Assembly: GCA_963575745.1 (NCBI GenBank)
Contig: CAUYUJ010018575.1
Coordinates: forward strand, 124,501 to 188,500
DNA length: 64,000 nt
Source: Prorocentrum cordatum
Taxonomy: Eukaryota > Sar > Dinophyceae > Prorocentrales > Prorocentraceae
Direction: 5' to 3'
A program made the translations under genes and the position numbers. The notes beneath the pieces were generated by a model that saw nothing but the letters and a program-made list of their open reading frames with translations, had not been told where the DNA came from and made no database searches. Shown in pieces: positions 40,101-49,100 of the stretch. Positions within the stretch are counted from its first letter, which is position 1; each line of letters opens with the position of its first letter.

Positions 40101-42544
40101 CACCACGACCAGCACCAACACGGCAACCACCACCACGACCAGCGCGACTACGGCCAGGAGGACCGCCACGACCACAACCACGACCGCGGCCAGCACGACT
40201 GCTGCCAGCACGACCAGCACCACCACCACCACGACCAGCACGACCACGGCCAGAGGACCACCACGACGACCACCACTACCAAGACCAGCACCACCACGAC
40301 CACGGCCGGCACCACTACAGCGACCAGCACCACCACGGCGGCCAGCACCACCTCGACCAGGACCACCACGACCAGGAGGACCACCACGGCGACCAGCGCC
40401 ACCACGGCGACCAGCACCACCCCGGCGACCAGCACCACCACGACCAGCACCACCACGGCGACCGGCACCACCACAGCAACCAGCACCACCACGACCAGCA
40501 CCACCACGACCAGGAGGACTACCACGACCAGCACCACCACGGCGACCAGCACCACCACGGCGACCGGCACCACCACAGCGACCAGCACCACCACGGCCAG
40601 CACCACCACGACCAGGAGGACCACCACGACCAGCACCACTACGGCGACCAGCACCACCACGGCGACCAGCACCACGATTACGCACCACCACAGCGACGAG
40701 CACCACCACCAGCACCACCACGACCAGGAGAACCACCACGACCAGCACCACGACCAGCACCACCACGGCGACCACCACCACGACCAGCGCGACCACGGCC
40801 AGGAGGACCACCACGACCACCACGACCGCGGCCAGCACGACCACGGCCAGCACGACCACGGCCAGCACGACCAGCACCACCACCACCACGACCAGCACGA
40901 CCACGGCCAGAGGACCACCACGACGACCACCACTACCAAGACCAGCACCACCAGGACCACGGCCGGCACCACTACAGCGACCGGCATCACCACGGCGGCC
41001 AGCACCACCTCGACCGGCACCACCACGACCAGGAGGACCACCACGGCGACCAGCGCCACCGCGGCGACCAGCACCACCACGGCGACCAGCACCACCACGA
41101 CCAGCACCACCACGGCGACCGGCACCACCACAGCGACCAGCACCACCACGGCCAGCACCACCACGACCAGGAGGACTACCACGACCAGCACCACCACGGC
41201 GACCAGCACCACCACGGCGACCAGCACCACCTTCACGACCAGCACCGCGACTACGCACCACCACGGCGACCAGCACCACCACGAGCAGCACCACCACGAC
41301 CAGGAGGACCACCACGACCAGCACCAACACGGCGACCAGCACCACGACAAGCGCGACCACGGCCAGGAGGAGCACTACGACCACCACCACGACCAGCACC
41401 ACGGCGACCACGACCACCACGACCACGGCCAGCACGACCAGCACCACCACCACCACGACCAGCACGACCACGGCCAGAGGACCACTATGACCACCACCAC
41501 CACGACCAGCACCACCACGCCCACGGCCAGCACCACCACGGCGACCGGCACCACCACGGCGACCAGCACCACCACGACCAGCACCACCACGACCAGGAGG
41601 ACCACCACGGCGACCAGCACCACCACGGCGACCAGCATCACCACGGCGACCAGCACCACCACGACCAGGAGGGCTACCACGACCAGCACCACCACGGCGA
41701 CCAGCACCACCATGACCAGCACCACCACGGCGACCAGCACCACGACTACGCACCACCACAGCGACCAGCACCACCACCAGCATCACCACGACCAGGAGAA
41801 CCACCACGACCAGCACCACGACCAGCACCACCACGGCGACCACCACCACGACCAGCGCGACCACGGCCAGGAGGACCACCACGACCACCACGACCGGCAC
41901 CACCACGACCACGGCCAGCACGACCACGGCCAGCACGACCAGCACCACCACCACCACGACCAGCACGACCACGGCCAGAGGACCACTACCACTACCACCA
42001 CGACCAGCACCACCACGCCCACGGCCAGCACCACCACGGCGATCAGCACCACCACAGCGACCAGCACCACCACGACCAGCCCCACGACCAGGAGGACCAC
42101 CACGACCAGCACCACCACGGCGACCAGCACCACCACGGCGACCAGCACCACTACGACCAGCACCACCACGGCGACCAGCACCACCACGACCAGCACCACT
42201 ACGACCAGCACCACCACGACCAGGAGGACCACCACGACCAGCACCACCACGGCGACCAGCACCACGGCGACCAGCACCACTACGACCCGCACCACCACGG
42301 CGACCAGCACCACCACGACCAGGAGGACCACCACGACCAGCACTACCACGGCGACCAGCACCACCACGGCGACCAGCACCACCACTGCGACCAGCACCAC
42401 CACGACCAGCACCACCACGACCAGGAGGACCACCACGACCAGCACCACTACGGCGACCAGCACCACCACGGCGACCAGCACCACTACGACCAGCACCACC
42501 ACGGCGACCAGCACCACCAGGACCAGGGGCAGCACGGCGACTAG
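34112..42544 (+). CDS. LINE family B polyprotein: RING-like finger, RT, CCHC and restriction-like endonuclease, open into a His/Asp repeat
   Basis: The frame is open from 33461, with its first ATG at 34112. From that Met (2810 aa): GYRGQRVGEASHPGP at about 229-243; a RING-like finger, CYMCQEPL...CGHVPHCFHAACL...CPLC (361-421); a second Cys cluster, CPCGQPG...CESC; an acidic SSDDDDDESSEEE stretch; RT with SIDGIGAFDHV (Asp1223), GGEQGDPLMPALY and AYLDDVYIV (Asp1318, Asp1319); GLGGLGLRSA; a CCHC-like CNGRSCQAHLDERGDHRAACP (1665-1685); and an endonuclease region with DGRRIEVVANGL and LAIDACIVSP (Asp1752) followed by KRARRRK. This order is that of R2-like non-LTR elements, which cut and prime at a target site. 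Homology ends near 39830. The frame then runs on for 900 codons of HHDQ/HHGDQ repeat. Whether that tail is translated is unknown. Confidence 0.75.
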   Translation: MVRAGVGEGAPLVTRAHFRHGRRESRQHRSDQSDSSQHPTAATGGGKLRRRPRQQRAAPRRRPSAPAAPPQPRRRKTTAAAPPPRQPPAAPPAPRAPPSAALTQTPGLTWRSQEEHILGGTLKSQGEVKGGAREGRESRGDQSDGSQHTATAAGGGSQRPRTRRERPPRQRPAATPTPPPRQRPTATPRQRPAAPPPAPAPVVTLAAPPVPRQELRTPGRDQRDALYGYRGQRVGEASHPGPPHNGAAPATPPRGRSQADLPEPAGEVSGESAPRPAEAETPPRELFGSPGRSLSPLPAGQSHFSAVFGQAPAAEWGLSGLFAPPRETAERAAAEEQQQPQQPQQGPDPQEPEQPEASEVCYMCQEPLDDSRVQWPDCGHVPHCFHAACLARFRPLRRGLAHLRNSGGDSSRVEDAACPLCNHRWGDGPNSAARLAELAGHLGRGGGLPFRGCRCLPCRGVAGDPSSDEERANRYRWGAPRAAGGAGTARDRHVPAPPGATLAMAALARARWADGQLGMRRLRCRPLGSEVPPPLGERPPQCPCGQPGQVEWVARASGDARGPWRWQGNWLCESCAATALPEPEAAQPERPPETGAGGGSPDPPAADGPRTQFSGWSPPRHAAETSRYLNSWMYVPLLLDAAGQLDVQEAAAWRQHPAAHWWENAAAFLRERPRADVSAFRAAGPLLPEALGDGLHGDQLGLPAVVGLLADDRGYVQPIAQDIVMQIFGGVDFIRAVEVQADAYRAWLARGLPPRPAPAAGPGAPGPPDARGRGAEKELQAEGEGGAAPGRGGRGARGGRGRRGAGGGRGGRGARGGRGRAGGRGDFSSDDDDDESSEEEGSHSQSDSASDSAGPAPPAPAPPPAPALPRSGGGGRRNRRPAQSAFPDAAWALLGAVDLEAELRRRVPCIRAPAFLRGRLRQLYHAVLEEVLRADALPGDADGLQKVRAWKLLVLIWRMLMRRTASTGAPGRRELEARLEQFEDGSWEALLAPSLQGQRPPGGARGAGDAEARRQRLLEDAVALVRAGGLSKARQLLASRGLAPGTAETLAELRDPARRPPRPAADLPPAARAFQPARPVELDRRIWTDCVRSAPKGSSSSLSGASFELLKLALDEDETLELQAAVAERYARAEIPASVARALGTGRMTALLKDNGRARGIVAGDAFRRLVGKALSRQYGSEMDDACAPFQYALSTRAGTDSAAHFLRAATDSDPAATIVSIDGIGAFDHVRRDRMIEKLLSLPEASAMVPFVLLSYGQPSTYLWTDDAGVAHEVRQGEGGEQGDPLMPALYSLAQHGALDRARAQLQPGETLIAYLDDVYIVCRPERATEAFRVVTAAMREWAGIEANLGKCRMWNRGGFEPAGHLSLGTDVWVGGAGTPEEHRGLKVLGTPLGTAAFAARLTQQRTDEERSFLQELPNLPDLQCAWALLLYCAVPRCNHVLRTLPPTLSRSYAEAHDRGLQEALHDLLDLDPAPAEAERLSRVSSLPLGLGGLGLRSAARAAECAYWASWADALPMLRQRNPTAATELTATLLAGTGAAASCLQEAERARAAAARDGFATRPTWQEVWDGARPEQTEPEPGEWKHGWQYHASAARERRYREEVVLPSLTDDQQWMLDSQGGRCGGRHLALIPSTPESTFTPERFRALLQRRLRLPLDATASRCNGRSCQAHLDERGDHRAACPRSGRLLKRGAPIERMWARVCREAGGRVRTNVFLRDMNLPGIAANDGRRIEVVANGLPAYHGRQLAIDACIVSPLRATGRPIARRLRPGLALKRARRRKQTTYPELVGSRRGYLLVAGAETGGRWDEEAYKLLVTLARARARSAPAALRGSLATALLHRWSGMLVYAIHDALAASLLEDVPSETLATDGEIPGEGTFCRRSPESTGPRVGARTVRAGHSSSQERRQQSYCEQHHNHRHHHQHNYEQHLHQHDDDHDDQEEEEKDHHDQHHHGQHHHGDQHHGDQPHHGDLHHDYAPPRRPAPPRPAPPRPGGPPRPAPTRQPPPRPARLRPGGPPRPQPRPRPARLLPARPAPPPPRPARPRPEDHHDDHHYQDQHHHDHGRHHYSDQHHHGGQHHLDQDHHDQEDHHGDQRHHGDQHHPGDQHHHDQHHHGDRHHHSNQHHHDQHHHDQEDYHDQHHHGDQHHHGDRHHHSDQHHHGQHHHDQEDHHDQHHYGDQHHHGDQHHDYAPPQRRAPPPAPPRPGEPPRPAPRPAPPRRPPPRPARPRPGGPPRPPRPRPARPRPARPRPARPAPPPPRPARPRPEDHHDDHHYQDQHHQDHGRHHYSDRHHHGGQHHLDRHHHDQEDHHGDQRHRGDQHHHGDQHHHDQHHHGDRHHHSDQHHHGQHHHDQEDYHDQHHHGDQHHHGDQHHLHDQHRDYAPPRRPAPPRAAPPRPGGPPRPAPTRRPAPRQARPRPGGALRPPPRPAPRRPRPPRPRPARPAPPPPRPARPRPEDHYDHHHHDQHHHAHGQHHHGDRHHHGDQHHHDQHHHDQEDHHGDQHHHGDQHHHGDQHHHDQEGYHDQHHHGDQHHHDQHHHGDQHHDYAPPQRPAPPPASPRPGEPPRPAPRPAPPRRPPPRPARPRPGGPPRPPRPAPPRPRPARPRPARPAPPPPRPARPRPEDHYHYHHDQHHHAHGQHHHGDQHHHSDQHHHDQPHDQEDHHDQHHHGDQHHHGDQHHYDQHHHGDQHHHDQHHYDQHHHDQEDHHDQHHHGDQHHGDQHHYDPHHHGDQHHHDQEDHHDQHYHGDQHHHGDQHHHCDQHHHDQHHHDQEDHHDQHHYGDQHHHGDQHHYDQHHHGDQHHQDQGQHGD

Positions 42545-42545
42545 C
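39840..42545. repeat. 2.7-kb CAC/GAC-type repeat with a higher-order unit
   Basis: Imperfect 9-15-nt units such as CACCACGACCAG and CACCACGGCGACCAG. Four higher-order units each begin with a CACGACTACGC(G/A)CCACCAC landmark, at about 40033, 40671, 41241 and 41731 (638, 570 and 490 apart). Two forward frames and at least one reverse frame are open across most of it, giving His/Asp-, Thr/Ser- and Gly/Ala/Arg-type strings. Confidence 0.9.
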
Positions 42546-43274
42546 AGCACCACGACAGCAGCCAGCAGCACAGAGGAGGAGGAGGAGGCGGCGGCGGCGG
42601 CGGCGGAGGCGGCGGAGGAGACGCTGGCGCTGGCCCGAGGCAGCGCGGCGGCGCGGAGGGCGAACGCACCGCCGCGAGGCGCAGCGCCGCCGCAGGTTCG
42701 CGCACGGGCAGAGGGGGGAGGATTCAGCCCTCCTAAGCCACAACCCTCTGCCCAGCGACCTGCGGCGGCGGGCGCGGCGACCAGCGGCGGCAGCCGGCGG
42801 CGAGGCGCGGCGGCCTGCGGCCGACCTGCGGCAGGCGGCGACGGGCCAGGCGCCGCGGCGAAGCGCGGCGGCCGGCGGCGGCGCGGCCGCGCGGAGGCCG
42901 AAAGCTGCGCCGCCAGCGCCGCCCCGAGGGCGGCGGCGGCGGCACCGGCTGGCGGCGGCAGGCCTGGCGGCGCGGCGCTGCGGCGAGCGGCCGGCCGGCG
43001 ACTGGCGGCGACGGGCCGGGCGCCGCAGCACAAGGCGCCGGCTGGCGGCGGCTGGCCGAGAGCGCCCCGGGCGCTCCTGGGGCGCCGAGAGGCTTGGGGC
43101 AGCTGAGCGGGAGGCACCCGACGGGGCGGCTAGCTGGCGGGAGGTTCGGGGTTGCCCTGGCTTCGGCCGAAAAGCCCCCGCTCCTTCGGGGCGCGCCCCC
43201 GCCCCGCACTCACCGTGAGCGCGCGGGGAGTCCGCACTGGCCGCAAGGGAACGCGGCAGCCTCGGGGTAAGGAA
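42546..43274. other. GGC-rich DNA, no gene recognised
   Basis: Very GC-rich, with GGCGGC runs at 42585-42615 and many CGGCGGC(A/G) repeats to 43100. Open frames are Ala/Arg/Gly-rich shadows. Confidence 0.55.
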
Positions 43275-43336
43275 GGGGGGGGGGGGGGGGGCAAAAAAAA
43301 AAAACAAACAAAAAAAAAACACACAAAAAAAAAAAA
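43275..43336 (+). repeat. G17 run followed by an A-rich tail
   Basis: G run at 43275-43291, then three A blocks broken by C (43293-43336). It resembles a poly(A)-type retroelement 3' end on the + strand. Confidence 0.6.
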
Positions 43337-44142
43337 TGCCCAACGCGAAGACGAGGACCGCGGTCTCCCACCAGTAGCCGAGCATCTTAACGCCCAACCG
43401 ATCGATGGCGGACCCAACCCAGCCACCGCTCGTGCGGATCGTGCCCGTGTGGTCGGGCGGAGGTGGTAGCGGGGGCGTGCTCCAGCCGGCCCACCAGTGG
43501 GGCAGGTGTGGTACCCAACCGCTCCACTCCCAGTATCCATCCAGCCCGCGCAGCTGGTCAAGCTATCGCCATCGCCCGTCCGGTTCTCCGGAGCGGATGG
43601 CTGCCCAGGCGCGCCCATGGGTCCCTCGCTCTCCTCACGTGCCGGCGTAGCAGGGCTGCCCGCGGGCTTTCCCTTGCCTACGCGCCCGGTGCCCGCAGGG
43701 GTGGTCGTTGTCGTCGACCTCGCCCGCGGCGGCGAGGGAGTGCGTGGCACCCCCGGGGGCTTGGCCTGCGGCCCTCGCCCCTTCCCTCCTTCAGGCGCGG
43801 GCTTGGCAGGCTGACCCTGCCCTTTACCTTGCCCCCCACCGCCTGTCGGTAGGGCTTTCGGTCCAGGCAGGGCTGGCGGCGTCGGCGCTGGGATCTCGTC
43901 CCCCGCGCGCCCGAACGGCAGCCAGCTCAGTGCCCCTTGGACCAAGAACGCACCACCCATACCCAGGATCATCAAGTGCGACCCAAGGAAGCGCACAGCC
44001 ATGGCACCGCAGCAGCGCTCCCTACCCCACGGACTAGCACGGCTGCGGTTATGGCCGCACTGCGGCCCCCCGGAACACCCGCGCGTCGGCCTGAGCCGAA
44101 CGCTACGGACCCAAAATGGCTACCTGGGCCCACACCCCCTCC
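43337..44142. other. Spacer, no gene accepted
   Basis: A reverse-strand frame (44002 down to 43130) starts MAVRFLGSHLMILGMGGAFL, with one possible membrane segment, then becomes Pro/Gly/Arg-rich and runs through the A-rich tail as poly-Phe. I do not accept it as a gene. Confidence 0.4.
44111..44123 (-). other. Possible degenerate spliced-leader relict
   Basis: The reverse strand contains GTAGCCATTTTGG (13 bases of the leader) inside AGGTAGCCATTTTGGGTCC. Chance occurrence is possible but not likely; no second relict or gene start follows. Confidence 0.35.
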
Positions 44143-45572
44143 CACTTCACCTGCAGTCTACAAACCAATCACACTTTACAATTTGTGGTTTAAAATGCTG
44201 GCCTCGCCAGACGCTTTCAGGAAGAGAGCGGCCAGAGCATGGCCGATCATTTTGGAGGATTGGCGTGCCACCCCTCAGAACCGCCAGTGGGGGAAGGTGA
44301 ACGGCGTGATCTCGGGTACGATTTCTGTTTTGCTCTCCGCGGGTTGGGACCCCCAGGGACCCTGGAAGTGAACCCACCCTACTGGCGAGAAGTAGGAGGT
44401 GAGCGAAGACACTTCCGACTCGGACTCTGACTGGGAGCCTTTCTTGGAGGTCTTCAGAGACACCTTGAGGCTCTCCGTCAGGACACACGCTGCTATGCAT
44501 TATAATGGAGGGGGGCCTGGAGCAGGGAGCCGGAACCACTGATATTGTAAAACTGATGCGTGCTTTAGACGTGAAGGGGCCCAATAAGTTTCGAGGTTCC
44601 CTCAGCACGGTCATGACTGTAGGTTTCTAGCCCAAAGCTCGGCTCTCCCAGGCGGGGGTGAAGGTCACCTCTATATTGTGTCCGCGTTGCGAGCCGCTGC
44701 TGGACCTGTATTGCCAATAATGACATTTCCCACTGCGCCGACACGCAGCATTTAAGCACCCAAGCAGTTCAATGTGCTCACTTGCTATTGGCTCCGAGGC
44801 CTCCTCCCCAGAGAAGGGATGGCACACATCCAGCTAGGCACCCGCGGATCGACCCGCCAAGCTTCCCCGTGCCAGGTACGATCCCGCACAACCTGCTGGG
44901 AGCCTTCCTCGTGGACGGGAGGGTTTGGCTGAGCGGGGACGCGTCTGGAGGAAGCACTCTAGTCACGCTAAGCTGCGTCGTATCACCTGGTCGGTTGTCT
45001 GTTGCCTTCGGGGCTGATCCCAGGGAGGTGCCTCTGCCTTTCTGTGCCTCTGGAGCTTTTGGTGAGGCCCTCCCTGGCCCGCATCAGGAAATCAACCGAG
45101 GTGAGTTGTTTGCCATCAAGAAGGCCCTGTGGGCTACTCCCGGCAAGGACCTGACATATGTTACTGACAGCGCCTACGTCCAGCGAGGCGCGTTCTGTCT
45201 GCGCTCGAAGGCCCGTTGGAGGCCGAAGACGAATCCGGACCTTGGGCACCTCGTCAGAGAGCTCTGGGGGGCCCGAGACGTCCTCGTGGTCAAGGTCGCT
45301 AGCCCTGCGACCGCTGCCGAGTTCGAGCGAGCGTCGGATGATTTGAAGGCTTTGTTTCAATTCAACGAGCTGGCTGCTAAGCTAGCTGACAGGTTCTCTC
45401 CAGCCGCACAGGTCCCGAGCGCGGCAGCTGATCCCCTCCTGGAGCTCGAGACGGAGGCCAAGGCCATCCGCGCTCGTTTGTCTGGCATGTTGGTTTCGAT
45501 GCACTTGTACCGCCCAGAGGGAAAAGTTTCCAGAGCTGCCGCCCAGGGACCTATCAGGAAGAAGCTGGATCA
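44143..45572 (+). pseudogene. LINE family C remnant with RNase H domain
   Basis: 44143-44371 encodes YKPITLYNLWFKM...WRATPQNRQWGKVNGVISGT...LLSAGWDPQGPW, the type of linker that precedes RNase H in dinoflagellate non-LTR elements, and ends in a stop. From about 44860, in another frame, follows an RNase H-like domain: WLSGDASGGS (Asp), EINRGELFAIKKAL (Glu), YVTDSAYV (Asp) and FNELAAKLAD. No reverse transcriptase lies upstream, and the two parts are out of frame, so this is a remnant. The RNase H frame itself is intact to 45572, where the small retroposon begins; it would degrade the RNA strand of the cDNA hybrid. Confidence 0.65.
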
Positions 45573-45806
45573 TTTCATTTCATTTCATACCGCAGCGACG
45601 GGGGCCGGAGCACCGCGCGACCGCGCGCGCCGCCCCAGCGCGCCCCCCCGCGCGCGGCCCGCTCAGGTCGCAGCCGCCCCTGCGCTCCCGGGGCAGGGCC
45701 GCGGGGCCGACCCCGTCTCGGGAAGGGTCTTTCACCCCCGTCGTGGGTCGGCCCAGGCACCACCGCGGGCAACGGCGCCCTGGCCTCGCGGCCAGTGCGA
45801 CCCCTC
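45573..45806 (-). mobile_element. Small retroposon, copy 1
   Basis: 234 bases identical to 54163-54396 except one position (G at 45750, A at 54340). The reverse strand is taken as sense because it then ends GCTGCGGTATGAAATGAAA, A-rich at 3'. The following sequence to 46158 has no counterpart at 54 kb. Confidence 0.85.
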
Positions 45807-46158
45807 CCCGACCGGCACCTCAGAGGGCAAAAAGGGAGGGGCGGCGCAGCGGGCGGCGGGGTGCAGGGGGGGGGGCAGAGTTCGCTCCTCCCCCTCCCCG
45901 GCCGCTCGCGGCACGGGGACGGACAGCAGCCAGGAGGCCGCGCGAGCGGTCGAAAGAGGAAAAGAAAAAGGGGGGGACAAGGCACCAGGCATTGGGCAGC
46001 CAGATGGCTTGGGGGAAGACCGCCGCCACAGACGCACAGAGCAACGCGGCTGCACTGGGCCCCTGGGCGCGGCAGCCTCGCCCAGCCCTTAAAAGAACAA
46101 AGGCCACTCGCAGTCAGATCCCAACCGGTTCCAGCGCCACAAGCGGCGGTGAAATTGC
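45807..46158. other. Spacer, no gene recognised
   Basis: Unassigned DNA between the small retroposon and the end of LINE-A2. It contains purine-rich stretches (GAAAGAGGAAAAGAAAAAGG near 45950) and ends AAGCGGCGGTGAAATTGCTT. Confidence 0.45.
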
Positions 46159-49100
46159 TTAAGTCCCCCTGGGGGGCGGGGCCGCAGGCCCCCCACCAGG
46201 TCGGGAAGGAATTTCGAACGGGCGCGAGCCTATCGAGTCGTGCAAGGCGCGCGCCACGTAGAGAACGTGGTGCCACCTCTCTTCAGGCGGCGGCCCCTCG
46301 CGGAAGAGCTGGTACATGTACATGGCTGCGTGCGATAGCGGCGGGAGCAGGGCGCGAGACTCCAAATCGGCACGCTGCGCGGCCTGCCTGGGGCAGCCGC
46401 AAATAGCATGGGCAATGTCCACCTGCGCAGCTCCGCAAGCAGCACAGCGGTCCAGAGTGACGGGGAGACACGGCACGCCAAGGACTGGGAGGGGCCATGC
46501 CCCGGACATACGCGCTACGGACCACATGCGAAAGTCGCGCCACATATGTGGCCCAAAATCCAACTGAAGTAGGGCCATCGGTAGCTGGTTGGGCTCGGGG
46601 ACGAGCACAGCAAAGGACATCCCGAGCGTGGGCAAGCAGGCGCCGGTCGCGCGTTGGAACGCGGCCCGATCGCGCGCCCGCAGGGCCGGGCGAACCACCT
46701 GGAGTTTGAAGTCACGCAGCAGAGACCTACGCAACTGCAGAGAGCCCTGGGCGCCACGCAGAGGGTGGCGGAAAGCTGGGTGGACATCGATGTCCAGGAC
46801 AGGTGGCGTGAGCTCCGCCATGCGGGCGGCGACGGCGCTCGCCCAGGAGGCGCACGTAAGGCGGCGCGCCAGCGCGAGCATGCGGGTGCCGGGGTGGTCA
46901 GGAGGCTGCGCCAAAAGACGGGCGCGCGCCATGATTGCTCGCTCGAGCATCCGCGTGCCCAACCGGCACGTCCAGCCGCATTGCGCAACGACCACCTCGC
47001 CTGGCACAGGGGGGCCAGTGGTGCACGCCAGGAGCCTCCTAGCCCACGCGGCCTGCATGCGATTCAACTCATACTCAGCCCGATGGGCCAAGAGCAGAAA
47101 AGGAGAAGGGTATAAGATAGCGCTCTCGACCCGGAGGGGGACCTGCGCAGAAAGGACGGGGAGGCCGAATCCGCCGCTCTCCCCAGCGTGGAAAAGCGCT
47201 TCAAACAACGCGTGGCCGCGGGCCAAAACAGAGCGGAGGAGGGGTTGAAAGGTGAGCTCGGCGTCAACGAGAACGCCAAGCACCAGCTTCTGGTCCACGA
47301 CGGGGCAGCCCACCCACCCGGGGTCGGGGCTACCAGCAACGGCCATGGCCGCTGTTTTACCAGAGGCGTAATTAAAGTCGGCACGGACAGCGCGGGCAAA
47401 CCGGCTACACGCAGAGTCTGGCTCGGCAGATACAACGGCGCGGAGGGCGCCTGGGGACGGGCAAGGGACAGTCAGATCGTCAGAGAACTGCAGTGGCTGC
47501 AAGTGCTCCGCACCCAGCGCGTCCTGGGCTGCGGCACGATCGGCTTCAGTGGCCCCTCCGCACGCCCACTCGGCCAGTTCCGCCGCGGCTCGAGCCCACG
47601 GCGCGCCCTCGCCCAGTGCCGTTGCGGAGACGCTAGTCGCGATCGCCGCGGCCGCGTCGACGGAGGGGGGTGAAGGGGGGCGGAGTGGAAAGGGAGGGGG
47701 AGGGTCCACGCCAACTGGACAAGCGCGCCGGTAGACCGGCGGAACCCAGGTTGCACAACCCTGCGGCAGGACAGCCATTACAGCATCAGCTAGCCACTTC
47801 ACCTCGGCATTAAACACATACGCCGAAAAACGCTTACCTTGGGCGGTGCCGCAGGGCAGCCGAAAAAACTCAGACGCCAGCCCCTGGAGGGCTACAAACT
47901 GGATGTCCATCTGAATGAAATCATCCAACAAGAGCCACTCGTCCTCCACCACGCCAGCAAGATACGACGACAGGCGCATGGCATCATGCGAGGCCACATC
48001 AAAGGCCCAGCGAAGGTCAGTAAGCGCCCAGTACGTGGGGAGCCCTTGAGCGCCGCGGAGCTGCGCGTGGAGCAGCAGCGCTAGCAACACAAGCAAGGGG
48101 TCCCCGACCCCGCCCTGCTGGCCAGCGCCGCAATATTGCGTGAGCACAGAGCGGTTGCGCTGTGTCCAGAGGGCGTCCACAACCGCAGACATGACAGTGG
48201 AGATCGAGATGGGCCGGAGGCACGCGACATCACGCACCACGCGGGGGCCCGACTTGTGAAGCGGTGTAAATTGCCTCGCGGACCAGCATGTGCTGGTGAG
48301 GCCACAGGACCTAGAGAGATTCGCCAACGCTAGCGTGAGGCGCCGGCCCTGCACGCATGGTGACTTAACGGAGGCATAACAGCCACGTAGCGCGCTGGAT
48401 GCCACTTTAAATGTCTCTAAAACGTCCGCAAGCTCAGCCATGGTGTAAAGGCGCCGGCCCCTGGTGGAGAGACCGGCGCCAGCACGAGCCGCGCCGCTCT
48501 GGCGAACGGCGGACACCGCCCGTGCGGTGGCGAGGCATGCCTCACGGTCATGTGGAAAGTTGTTGGAGGCCCTCGCCTGCAGATCCTGCTCGATGGCTTG
48601 GAGCATCTCGTCGGCACTGAATCCCCGTCCCGTGGCAGGGTCGGCGAGTGCGATCTCAAACCTGTCTTGGCCGGCGAAGAATGAGGACAGGAAGCGCTCC
48701 GCAGCCCCAGGGTTCAAAGCCCGAAGGTGGAGAAAACGTTGGGCCGCGCCCCTCCTAGCATCCCAGGCTGCCTGCGTGGCCGCTTTCTTAAAAGCCTGGT
48801 GATCAGAGAAATCCGCCGGGGCTGGCCCAACGGGCCGGCGTCGCTTGCGAGACGCCGCCGACGTCACCGCACGGGTGACCCCCGCAGCGTGGCCCGCAAG
48901 AGTGTATAGCACGTCACGTGACCACGCGGCCACGTCCAGGAGCACGCGGCGCTGGGCGACAGAGGCCTGGCCTCCGCTCCACGGAGGGCGGAGCCACGGC
49001 GCATGCACGCACAGCTCAACCGCAGACGCTGCAAATTGGAGAAGCGGTTCCACCGCGCTAAGGGCGTCATCCCACTGGGAATCAGTGCGCCAGCTGACTC

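Larger units (their letters stand above)
33440..43336 (+). mobile_element. LINE family B region: partial upstream copy plus one long copy
   Basis: Two family-B units lie head to tail: the 3' remnant at 33445-33712, then the long ORF. An A-rich stretch at 43293-43336 may be the 3' tail of the second unit. No target duplication was identified. Confidence 0.55.

Noticed and set aside
39852-43106. Second forward frame with Thr/Ser-rich repeats across the same array
   Set aside because: Another stop-free reading of the same trinucleotide repeat, with no homology at either end.
39804-43397. Reverse-strand open frame of almost 1200 codons across the CAC/GAC repeat and GGC-rich DNA
   Set aside because: Composition is pure repeat shadow (Gly/Ala/Arg and Val/Leu strings) opposite the repeat that follows the family-B endonuclease, with no domain.
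43130-44002. Reverse-strand frame starting MAVRFLGSHLMILGMGGAFL with a possible membrane segment
   Set aside because: The rest is Pro/Gly-rich and reads through the A-rich tail; one hydrophobic stretch is not enough.
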